Below, piece by piece: positions 25,868 to 44,849 of a stretch of 64,000 nt of DNA (positions within the stretch are counted from its first letter, which is position 1; each line of letters opens with the position of its first letter). The notes beneath the pieces are model-generated. The model ran no database searches. It was not told where the DNA came from and saw only the letters and a list, made by a program, of their open reading frames with translations. Both the position numbers and the translations under genes were made by a program. The DNA comes from Acridotheres tristis (taxonomy: Eukaryota > Chordata > Aves > Passeriformes > Sturnidae). Location of the stretch: contig CM072897.1 of the NCBI GenBank assembly GCA_037013685.1, positions 19,170,143-19,234,142 of the forward strand, given 5' to 3'.

Positions 25868-26092
25868 CTAAGCAACAGAGATTCTGAAAAATATAAAAGC
25901 TAAACCCCAAGGCATCAGTGGGGTGGCTGATGTGAGTGGCCCAGTGCTGAGCTGGGCACACACAGAGATGTTGTAGCTGGGGCAGTTACCTGTGGGGATG
26001 GTTGTCCTGGTGCTGCATGCTTCAAAGGCTATGGCAGGTATCCCAAACCTGGGCTCTGGGGTCTCTAGGAGAGCCTGGATGTTGGAATGATC

Positions 26093-26340
26093 ACAGAATC
26101 CCAGAATGGATTGGCTTGGAAAGGGCCTTAAAGCCCATCCCATCCCATTCCACTGCCTGCCATGGGCAGGGACACCTGCCATCATCCCAGGCTGCTCTAA
26201 CCCTGTCCAGCCTGGCCTTGGGCACTGCCAGGGATCCAGGGGCAGCCACAGCTGCTCTGGGCACCCCGTGCCAGGGCCTCCTCATCCTCACCTTCCCAAT
26301 ATCCCATCTATCCCTGCCCTCTAGTAGTGGAAAGCCATTA
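26093..26340 (-). mobile_element. CR1 LINE 3'-end fragment
   Basis: It starts with the CACAGAATCCCAGAATGG tail and continues with typical CR1 3' sequence such as CTTGGGCACTGCCAGGGATC. The 3' end is at the left, so the insertion is on the minus strand. It is 5'-truncated, as usual for CR1. It is nearly complementary to 27201-27434. Confidence 0.85.
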
Positions 26341-26869
26341 AGGGACCCCACTTTCCTTTCGGGGGTCCTGGAGCTGTGAGTCCCCACCCTCAGGAGCTGG
26401 GGCACAGCGATGCCCAGGAGGAACATTTTTAGCATCTTGGGTGGTGGGAAGTCTTGTTCTCAGCTCCAGATGACTTAGCAGGGTTTGTCACTTCCTTGGG
26501 GACAGCTGCAGAGTATGAGGGCATAAATGTGTCAGTGCAAGGCAAACCAACAGTTCACAGAAATCACTGCAGTGTCCCCTCCACACCCCCCACTCCCCAA
26601 ACTGTGATTCTTACCTAGTTGTGTGACTCATGTCATTTCTCTGCCTTATTTTGGTGTTTAATTTTAGTAAACTTGGCTTCCTAGTGGTGAGAGTGACATC
26701 CTCAGCTCACATAAACCCATATTATGTCAAGACAGACACGTCAACACAAAATAGTTTAGAACTCAGCCTGTCATCCCTGTGACTTCCCAAGGAGATGAGT
26801 GTGGAAGGTCCCTGGTGTTGGTGTTGTGTGTCCTGTGCCTCTCTTGGAGCAGTTCTGAACTAAGAGACA

Positions 26870-27442
26870 GCCCCAGAACCCCCTGCCCTGGGTGAGCCCC
26901 AGCGTGGGCAGCAGGGCAGGGGGGATTCTGCCCCTCTGCCCCCTCAGGTGAGACCCCACCTGCAGAGCTGCCCCAGCACAGCAGGGACCTGGAGCTGCTG
27001 GAGAGAGCCCAGAGGAGGCTCCAGGATGAGCAGAGGGATGGAGCAGCTCTGCTGGGAGGAAAGGCTGGCACAGCTGGCATTGTTCACCTGCAGAGGAGAA
27101 GCTTTGGGCTGAGCTCAGGGTGGCCTTGCAGGGCCTAAGGAACTGACAGGAGAGATGGAGAGAGACTTTGGGCAAGGGCTTGGAAGGACAGGACACAGGG
27201 AATTGCTTCCCACTGCCAGAGGGCAGGGCTGGATGGGATATTGGGAAGGAATTCCTCCCTGCGAGGGTGGTGAGGCCTTGAACAGGGTGCCCAGAGCAGC
27301 TGTGCCTGCCCCTGGATCCCTGGCAGTGCCCAAGGCCAGCTTGAAGGACCTGGGATGATGGCAGGTGTCCCTGCCCATGGCAGGGCGTGGCACTGGGTGG
27401 GCTTTAAGGACCCTTCAACCCAAACCATTCTGTGATTATATG
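26870..27442 (+). mobile_element. CR1 LINE 3' part in sense orientation
   Basis: This is about 570 bp of CR1 sequence ending at CCATTCTGTGATTATATGAT, the CR1 terminus. The frames are broken and no reverse-transcriptase motif remains. An AT-rich run follows directly and probably grew from the terminal repeat. Confidence 0.85.
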
Positions 27443-27495
27443 ATAGATATGATATATATCTATCTTATATATCATACATAAGATATATATCTACA
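27435..27495. repeat. AT-rich run attached to the CR1 terminus
   Basis: GATAGATATGATATATATC and related steps follow the CR1 3' end at 27434 directly. This fits expansion of the CR1 terminal short repeat. Confidence 0.75.
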
Positions 27496-27499
27496 GCAT

Positions 27500-29940
27500 C
27501 TACAGAAAATCATTTTCCTTCCTATCCCTGTGTACAAACCAAGCCCCTTCCCCAGTCCAGACAGCTCAGAGCTCCGTGGTGCAGATCCTCCCTGCCTGCC
27601 TGCCGAGCACTGGGGGTTGACTCATGGATGGTGGATGTGGGCCAGGGCCTGAACTTCATCATGTCACAACTTATGCGTGTCTTTAGGCTTTAATCCTTCA
27701 CATTCCACAACATGTTCCCGATGGCTTGGAGGCTGCAGCCCTTATTGATCCATCCCTCCTCTACAACAGCAACATATGGCACGTTTCCATGGCAATAGGT
27801 CCCCCTGAAGGGGCTTCCTTCCCTTCCTCACTGTATTGGTCTTTTTCATTATTAAATCATCAGAGATAAATGCACACAGGAGAAGGGTCAATGTCTGGAT
27901 CAATGGGCAGCAAACAAAGAGGAACTCTTCCATATTCATACAAGCAGGAGATTTCAGGAGATCAAACAATGTGGAATTGCCAGGCCCTGAGGATGGCAGC
28001 TCATGCATAATGTATTCTGGGAACTCTGCAATCAATACACATCCAGCACTGGAGACCCCTGGGACTCAGCTGCAGGTGGGCAGGGAGAGGGGAATCCACA
28101 AATGTTTCTGAGTGCAGTAGGGTGGGGCATGAAGAGAGGTTCACTCTGCTTTGTGCTATCCATGCAGCTTTGGCTCAACGCTGCAAACAGAACGTGCTGC
28201 TGAATTCTCTACCCATGGAGGTTGTGGGGTGGGAGGTTCCTTCTGGTGGGGTTTGGTGAGCCAGCCACAGAGTGAAACCTGCCTTGTGCAATGGTGTGGG
28301 TGAGGAGGGAACCTTCCCTCAGCAGGAACCCCAAAATGGTCTGACCTTCCGTGGGGACAGGAGTCCTCCAGACACGGGGCTGATGGTGGCTGCACTGCCC
28401 TGCTTCCCTTCCCAAGGAATCCTGTAAAGTTCCCAGTGAATCTGCACCATTCCATCCTCACATGGTGTCTCCAGCCCCTGCTGCAGTGAATTCACACTGC
28501 AGGACAATTTATATCCGTGCTGTGAGAACAATAAATTGTCTGGGTTCAGTGTGTAAATGCTGCTCCTTTGGGCCTTCAGACAGAGAGGGGATAAGCCTTC
28601 CTAGGAGCAGTACCATAAAAATTTCACTGCTTCTGCAGCTCGTTGCAGGGGAATTCTCCATGAGATATTAATAGCTGTGTCCAAGCAAGTGAGAAAATAT
28701 TAATAATGCTGCTTTAGTGGGAAATGGGATGTGTGCTCTATTGGCCTCCATGCTCCAAATTTAGAGCCGGAACAAACCGAGTCTCTTGTGGCTATCTCTG
28801 GTTCTGTGAGAGAAATGAAATCTTGTTTATTTTTACCTTTCTGGGAAGATTGGGTTCTAAGTATAGATTTAAGATAAGCTTTAATTTGTTAGGCTGGTAT
28901 CTGCAGGCAGCAGGAGCTGAGGACAGTGGGCATTGACTGCATGGAGCCAAGTCCAGTGGGACTTTCCTGAGCCTTGTGCCATGGGAATGGTTCAACGTGA
29001 CTGGGAATGAAAGTGCAGGAGCATCTTGGTTCTGGGTGGTCCAGTTTGTCTGCAGAGCCAGGACAGGGAGCAGGCATTCATCCAATTGAACATAAATCCC
29101 TAGGATATGCTTATCCAGGTCCTGTGGAGCCCCTTGCAGGGTTAGGTCAGGGTTAGGACCTCACAGATTGGATGGACCCTCATTGTCCCGGGACAGATGC
29201 AAGGCAGGCAGCAGCACTCCACCCTCCAGGAGCCTTTCTGCAAACGTGGTTTGCTCAATCCTTGAAACCGAGCTTGGGATGTGAGTTCCCTCACCCTTGG
29301 AGGGCCCATCTCACAGCTGGAATGCTGCTGTCCTGGCCATGGCATTTCAATCCTCACTCCCACCTGACTGGAAGTGAACAGGGCACTGTTCTGAGCAGGG
29401 GTGGCAGCATCCCTTCCACTGGTTTTTTCACATGCTTGAACACCACTTCATGTGGGTGTGGCTCATGAGTGGCTCACTTGAGCACAAAGATAAAGCGAAG
29501 TGCGGGGTTTCCTGAGGCACAAAAGCAGCAAACACAACCAAGATGTTCCCGTAAAGTCGCAGAAGGTCAGGACTTTCTGTCTTGGCTGATTCATAAAGCC
29601 TCTTTCAAGCCGAGATGGAGGCCAGGGAAGTGTCTGTGTCTCGGTGACTGCAGTTTCTGTGAAGGACAGTCACCAGCAGCTTCTGGGGACTCCTCTGGCA
29701 GCTCCCCTGGCCAGTGCTGAGTGTCCCACATGTGGCTTGTTCTCCCTCCCTGCAGAGCCCACACAAGGGGAAGGTGTTGCCATCTCTCCTGAGGGAATAC
29801 TTGATGAAAAAGGCACTGATCACTGAGCTCTTCCCTCATTCAGGCAAACCCAGTGCTTGGTGGATTGCCTTTGACATCAGCTCTGCTTTCCTGGTCCTCA
29901 GTTCTTCCGAGTTCTCCAGAAAAATTCACTGTCACATGGA
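27500..29940. other. Intron 1, nothing recognised
   Basis: Unique-looking intronic DNA between two CR1 insertions. A small telomere-like GGGTTAGGTCAGGGTTAGG occurs near 29138-29157. Confidence 0.55.
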
Positions 29941-29942
29941 TC

Positions 29943-30730
29943 AATAGAATGGCTTGGGTTGGAAGGGACCCTAAAGTCCAGTTAAATGCAGTTCCACCCC
30001 CTGCTAGCAGGAACACCTTCCACTAGCCCAGGCTGCTCCAAGCCCCAGTGTCCAGCCTGGCCTTGGACACTGCCAGGGATCCAGGGGCAGCCACAGCTGC
30101 TCTGGGAACCCTGTGCCAGGGCCTGCCCACCCTCACAGCCAGGAGTTAATTCTCAATATCCCCTCTATCCCTGCCCTCTGGCAGTGGAAGCCATTCCCTG
30201 TGTCCTGTCCCTCCATCCCTTGTCCCCAGTCCCTCCCCAGCTCTCCTGGAGCCCCTTTAGGCCCTGGCAGGGGCTCTGAGGTTTCCCTGGATCCTTCTCT
30301 TCTCCAGGGGAGCACCCCCAGCTCTCCCAGCCTGGCTCCAGAGCAGAGGGGCTCCAGCCCTTGGAGCATCTCTGTGGCCTCCTCTGGGCTCTCTCCAGCA
30401 GCTCCACGTCCTCCCTGTGCTGTTCCCCAGGGCTGGGGCAGCTCTGCAGGTGGGGTCTCACCTGAGGGGGCAGAGGGGCAGAATCCCCCCCTGCCCTGCT
30501 GCCCACGCTGGGGCTCAGCCCGGGAGCATTCAGGGCTGGGTCATTTCCAGCTCTCACCCCCCAGCACCCCCAGGTCCCTTTTTCCCAGGGCTGCTCTCAG
30601 TCTGTTCATCCCCAGCCTGGATTGATCCCAAGGCAGCACCAGCACCTGGCCTTAGGGGGTTTTCTGAGGCTCACACGGAGCCACCTCTGCAGCCTGCCCA
30701 GGTCCCCTGGATGTCACCCAGGTCTCCATC
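29943..30730 (-). mobile_element. CR1 LINE 3' part, about 790 bp
   Basis: It starts with ATAGAATGGCTTGGGTTGG at the 3' end and runs through CR1 3' sequence to CCAGGTCCCCTGGATGTCAC. Open frames across it (up to 170 codons) lack recognisable reverse-transcriptase motifs, so this is a truncated copy. The left boundary is clear and the right one approximate. Confidence 0.85.
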
Positions 30731-31942
30731 TCTCCAGGAAGCGTGGCAGCAGTGGGTGCAGAGCAGAGAGGCAGCAGCTCAGCCAGCTCAGAGTGATAGA
30801 GTGCCCTGTGTTTTGTGAGTTAAAGAAAGGGCAGCATTCACAATGTACCCGCTTATAATTGCTTAAATCCATCAGTGCCTCAAACGTGGTGTTTGCAAAT
30901 TGTCAGCTATTACTGCTGGAATAAAAATACCTCTAAGTAATGTGTATATTTATATTTTTACAGTAGAAAAGAGAAGAAATTTCCCCTTTGCTGCTACTGA
31001 TCAAATTATAGATTATAACATGGCTGGAAGCCTCTCCCGAGTCTAGACAACCACATTTGCTGGGTGGTACTTCTACCTCTGAATAAGTTTCTTTAATCTT
31101 TAGTATCTCATAGTCTATCTGTAATATATCTGTAATACAGGATGATAATACCTTCCTAATTATATCTGCTGGGATTTAATTAATGTTTGGACATTACTTT
31201 GAAAAATGTAGGGTGTTGATTATTGTTTAATAATGTAGTGTTAGATTTAAAAATTAATGATAGAGAAGCAATGAAAATACTTCCTTGCTTGGACTGCAAA
31301 TGCCATCTCCAAGTATTACATAAGCAATAGGTTCCTTAATTTTCCACTTACCAAAATCCATGTAATTATATTTTAAGGTAATAATATGAGCATATGTTCT
31401 AAACTTGAAACATGGTTTGGAATTGGGCACTGCTCGGAGGAGATTAGGTGAGCAATTATGTAGATTGAAGATAATCTAAGGCAAAGGCTAAGTGCAGACC
31501 TTGGAGAATATCTTGCCTCGGGTAAAACTGCCAGCTGAATTGGATGGGAATTCTGTCAGGGACAGCACAGGAGCTTTAAGGAATCCAGATGCAAAGTGCT
31601 GCAGGCCCACACCTCGTTCGTGCAGGGATCTGTCCCCATCACTCACCTGCTTGTGTCAGCATTCCAGCCCTTCACTCACAGGCCTTGTGCACTGAATTCT
31701 GTGGGGAATCCTGTCCCATCCCACTGGCCCCGGAGCCAGCTGAGCCCTGTGGTGACCCAGGGAAGGAGCGTTCCCTGCCAGCCCCTGCTGTCACCAGAGG
31801 GGTGCTGGAGCATCCCTGCGGGAGGTGCTGGAGGTGCAGCCCTTTCCCAGCCTGCTGCCTCTCCACTCTTGGGTTTCCATGCCTGGCACTGCCCTGGGCT
31901 TGGTGCCCCCGAGTTCAGGAGCAGCCAGGAGCCAGCGGGGCT

Positions 31943-32646
31943 GCAGGAGATGCAGGCACCCAGGAGATGAGGGCATCCAGGAGATGAGGGCATCCAGGAG
32001 ATAGAGGCATCCAGGAGATGGAGGCATCCAGGAGATAGAGGCATCCAGGAGATGGAGGCATCCAGGAGATGAGGGCATCCAGGAGATAGAGGCATCCAGG
32101 AGATGGAGGCATCCAGGAGATGAGGGCACCCAGGAGATGCAGGCATCCAGGAGATGAGGGCATCCAGGAAATGGAGGCATCCAGGAGATGCAGGCACCCA
32201 GGAGATAGAGGCATCCAGGAGATGGAGGCATCCAGGAGATGAGGGCATCCAGGAGATGGAGGCATCCAGGAGATGAGGGCACCCAGGAGATGCAGGCATC
32301 CAGGAGATGAGGGCATCCAGGAGATGGAGGCATCCAGGAGATGCAGGCACCCAGGAGATAGAGGCATCCAGGAGATGCAGGCATCCAGGAGATGGAGGCA
32401 TCCAGGAGATGCAGGCACCCAGGAGATAGAGGCATCCAGGAGATGCAGGCATCCAGCAGATGGGGGCATCCAGGAGATGAGGGCATCCAGGAGATGAGGG
32501 CATCCAGCAGATGGAGGCATCCAGGAGATGGAGGCATCCAGGAGATGAGGGCATCCAGGAGATGGAGGCATCCAGGAGATGGAGGCATCCAGGAGATGAG
32601 GGCATCCAGGAGATGCAGGCATCCAGGAGATGCAGGCGTCCAGGGA
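31943..32646. repeat. Minisatellite, 17-bp unit, about 41 copies
   Basis: The unit is GGCATCCAGGAGATGNN, with the last bases mostly GA, AG, CA or (as TAGA) an A variant. Variants alternate in local patterns, such as a GCACCCAGGAGATAGA block that recurs near 32190, 32350 and 32420. Since 17 is not divisible by three, every frame cycles every 51 bp, and no stop codon occurs in several frames, giving long artefactual ORFs on both strands. Confidence 0.95.
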
Positions 32647-32649
32647 ATT

Positions 32650-41040
<8,391 letters not shown>

Positions 41041-41041
41041 A

Positions 41042-41120
41042 CATTGTCCCAGCATCAGTTGTCCCATTGTCCCAGCATCAGTTGTCCCATTGTCCCATTG
41101 TCCCACTGCCCCACTGTCCC
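41042..41120. repeat. Short tandem array based on TTGTCCCA
   Basis: Units TTGTCCCAGCATCAG and TTGTCCCA repeat about eight times with small changes. Confidence 0.8.
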
Positions 41121-42969
41121 GGGGTTAGGGAGTTGAGCCTCCCCACTGCTGGGCTGAGTGTCCAGGGAAAGGAGATGTAAACATGAGCATCCTACAAACC
41201 TCATGCCAAGGTCCCCCAGCAGAAAGAAAAATGGTAGAAGCACCATGGAAGCCATGGATTCAATCAGGATGAACCATCCAGGTCAGACTGGGAGTCCAAA
41301 ACCCCTCAATTTTCTGAGTGTTCCTTGTTGGATGCACAGCATCAACCCCATGGTTGGTGCTGGGGTGCAGTGACCTGTATTTAACATCAAACTATTTTGA
41401 CTTATGAACATTCATTGGAACAACAGCACAATCTTGCTCCTATAAATTGGTTTCCAGATAGCACATAGGCCAAGATAACCAAAATGTTTTGATTGCAGAC
41501 TCTGTGGGAGGGATTATGATGGGAAGGAAAGGAGCTATCTGGGTTTGATATATATCACAATGATAATACTATCATAAGTGAGATTTCTTTCAGGAAGAAA
41601 AATACATCTTTTGGTTTTTGCAGCTGAAATCTGAAGCAAAGGACAATTTGGTGATTTTCAGGCTATTTTATCAAAACCTTGCAAACTTGCCTGAGTGCTG
41701 TCCTTGTCTTCCCTTGAGTTTCCATATTACAGAGAAGCTTTAGGAAGGAGGGAATGCATCCTCTCAGGTCCCAGTAACAACTTCCCAGTAGCAGCTGGGC
41801 ACAGATCAGACCATCTGAAAGATGATGTCACTTTTCAGAAGCTTCAGGTATTCAGAAAATGGTCCTAGAGGTGGAGGGGCTGTGTGGAAGGACCAGGAAA
41901 GAGAATATGAGAATATGACTCCCAACTGATTGTCCTTTTGATTTGCTAATTCCCTTTGTTTCTTCTGACCTATCTGTAGCTTTTCCTCAATTCCATTAAA
42001 ATAAAGTGGCTAGTGGTCCTGGGGATGGAATGTTAGGCCAAATCCAGAAGTGGATCCTGGGAGGGGAGGAGCTGGGCAGAGTGACTGTTCCCAGGCAGCA
42101 CAGCAGGGTCCCGTGGCACAGGCAGTTCCAAGGGGCTGAACAGATCCTTTATGGATAGGATTTGCAATTCTGTCCCATTAAACAGCAAGGCAGGCCCAGG
42201 AGAGTAACTCATTAAAACCTCTGGCCACCCTTGGGTGAAATCAGACTCAACAAACACTGGCAGTGTGGCCAGGAGGAGGATGAGGGGCTGAGCTTCTTCC
42301 TAAATTTGCATTACCTCATTTCTGAAGCGTTATTAAGCACTGGTCTTTAATGTGCTTGCAGGAGCTTATTAAAACCATAATGCAAGTTACAGGAATTGTC
42401 ATTCTCACTGCACAAAGTGACACCAAACTTGAGACATCTTTTCCTCTCAGAGAAAATCCTGGCTGCCCCGAAACAAATGGCAAAACCCTCTGGTGGGAAT
42501 ATTAGTCAGAGGTTTTTCAAGTATTTACCACAGCCTTTCACATGGAACTGTTGTCACTTGTGCAGCACAACATCCTGTGGAGGGAGAGTAGACAACACAA
42601 GGAGACAGATGTTCTTTATCCCTGTACATTGAATTTTCCCTCTCCTGCCCATGGGCATCCCCAGTGATCCATCCTCTGCCCTGTGCCAGGAGAAAGACAC
42701 CCAGAAAAAATTTTTGGAGGAGTTGGTCTTTGGCAGGAAGTTCTACTGCTCTAATGCAAATTCAGCTCCCCACCTGGGCACTGGGAATACAGTTTCAAAG
42801 AGAATATCATCAAAAATGGCTTCTAATGAATTATAAGGAGCCAGGCAAATATTTGAATAGCTGTGCAGCCGTGGAGGTTGCCATGAAAAGGAAAAAGCTT
42901 TTATTTTTTTCTACAGTCACCTTCTGGCAGTGCTTAATGTGTCTTGTGTCAACAGCAGGGTATGAGCAG

Positions 42970-43445
42970 GGAATACCAGGTTTGGGGGCTTGGGATTAGG
43001 GCACAGAGCTGTCTGTAGGAATACCTGGTTTGGGGTTTGGGATTAGGGCACAGAGCTGTCTGTAGGAATACCTGGTTTGGGGTTGGGATTAGGGCACAGA
43101 GCTGTCTGTGCCTGGTTTGGGGTTGGGATTAGGGCACAGAGCTGTCTGTAGGAATACCTGGTTTGGGGTTGGGATTAGGGCACAGAGCTGTCTGTCTGTA
43201 GGAATACCTGGTTTGGGGGTTTGGGATTAGGGCACAGAGCTGTCTGTAGGAATACCTGGTTTGGGGATGGGATTAGGGCACAGAGCTGTCTGTCTGTAGG
43301 AATACCTGGTTTGGGGTTGGGATTAGGGCACAGAGCTGTCTGTAGGAATACCTGGTTTGGGGTTGGGATTAGGGCACAGAGCTGTCTGTAGGAATACCTA
43401 GTTTAGGGTTTGGGGATGGGATTAGGGCACAGAGCTGTCTGTAGG
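42970..43445. repeat. Minisatellite, about 47-bp unit, 10 copies, G-rich
   Basis: The unit reads GGAATACCTGGTTTGGGG, then TTGGGATTAGGGCACAGAGC and TGTCTGTA. Units differ by small insertions (an extra TCTG, or one to three bases in the G tract). Each unit has three runs of three or more G, including a telomere-like TTAGGG within GATTAGGGC. Confidence 0.95.
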
Positions 43446-44330
43446 ACAGGAGCTCAGAGCCAGTCTGTGGGCAGTGGAAGCCATTTGCTGTCTGGGGGAT
43501 GGTTTTGTGTTGCCACCACAGAGCTGCCCGTGTACCAGACCCAGCTGGGCACTGCCCCAGGCAGCACAGTGGGGTCAAACCCTCCCCACTGACCAGGGTG
43601 AGGAGTGGAATGACAGCGTGCTGCCTGTGCCCAGCCTCTGCCTTGGGGTCACAGGGTCCCTCAGTCTGGGCTTTCCTGCTGGGCTGGGGTTGTGGAGGTG
43701 TCCTAAAGCCAGAGGCTGCTCTCCTGGTGATCCCTAATCCCTGGGAGAGCTGGGCCCTGGCCTGTGTAGGTTTGCTGTCTCAGGGAGCTCCCGTCCCCTG
43801 TGCTCTGCCAGCACCAGCTGCCCCAGCTCCGTGCCCAGGTGGTGCCAGCTGCCTGGCATTGGCCTCGGCCACTGTGTTTGGAGGTGCCATTATCGCTGCT
43901 GTGTTACAGTAACAGAAGCTCCTCACAGCAGACGTGCTGCAGCCTGGCACCGGGACCTCTCCTGCCACTGTCCCTTCCCCAGGTTTGATGGAGCTTTACT
44001 GATGGGGTTTGTTCCTGCCCTGCAGGAGCCCTGCCCTGGGGCTGGCACACAGGGCACAGCTGGCGAGTTGTCACCTACCCCAGAGTCACAGGGTGGGCCA
44101 GCCTGGAAGGCACCACCCAGGCACAGGATTGTGTCCCCAGGGCTCTGGAATATCCCCAGGGAGGAGACTCCACAGCCTCTCTGGTCTCTGTTCAGGGCTG
44201 GGCCCTGGCCAGGGCAGAAATTCTGCCTGCAGTGCAGGGGGAATTGCTGGGCTCAGTCCCTGCCTGTTCCTCTGGTGCCATTGCTGGGCCCTGGAGCAGA
44301 GCCTGGGCCCTGCTCTGACCCTCCAGAATT

Positions 44331-44371
44331 GCACCCAGGGACACCCAGGGACAGCCAGGGACACCCAGGGC
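44331..44371. repeat. 10-bp tandem repeat ACACCCAGGG, 4 copies
   Basis: Four direct copies, one with ACAGCCAGGG, lie just upstream of the CR1 fragment at 44391. Confidence 0.8.
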
Positions 44372-44390
44372 TGAGGGCCCCTCTCAGCTG

Positions 44391-44560
44391 GGGCTCCTCT
44401 TGAGGCTGAACAGCCCCAGCTCCCTCAGCCTCTCCTCAGCAGGGAGATGATCCAGGCCCTTCCTCATCTCTAAAGCCTCCAGAGCACCTTGTTCCTCTTT
44501 CCTGAGGAGCCCAGAGCTGGACACAGCACCCCAGGTCTCAGCAGAGGGACAGCAGCTGTG
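44391..44560 (-). mobile_element. Internal CR1 LINE fragment
   Basis: The sequence GAGGCTGAACAGCCCCAGCT and the following CTCAGCCTCTCCTCAGCAGG are characteristic of the CR1 region upstream of the 3' end, here reversed. Neither end of the element is present. Confidence 0.75.
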
Positions 44561-44781
44561 TTTGTCACAGGGACAGGGGTCTTGGCAACCCTGTATTCCA
44601 ATGGCAAAGTTTAAGGGAACTTCTAATGACATCCAAGTGTTGTGAGCTCAGGAAGCAGCAAGGGCAGTGCCCATTCCCTGAAATGTGTGGGAGCACAGAT
44701 GTACCACTCAGCAGGGCTGTGTTCCATAGAAAGAGCACTGTGAAGGCCTCTGGAAGGGCTGCACCCTCCCTGGAGCTGGAA

Positions 44782-44846
44782 CTGAGCACCCCAGGGTGGG
44801 TATGAGCACCCCAGAGTGGGTATGAGCACCCCAGGGTGGGTATGTG
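44782..44846. repeat. 20-bp tandem repeat, 3 copies
   Basis: Three copies of TGAGCACCCCAGGGTGGGTA, the middle one with a single change. Confidence 0.85.
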
Positions 44847-44849
44847 CCC

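Noticed and set aside
30113..30625. 170-codon ORF as a possible CR1 protein remnant
   Set aside because: It lies in the 3' non-coding part of a truncated CR1 and shows no reverse-transcriptase motif.
42970..43445. CRISPR-like regular repeats
   Set aside because: Repeats are directly joined with no unique spacers, and the genome is a vertebrate. The same holds for the other arrays.
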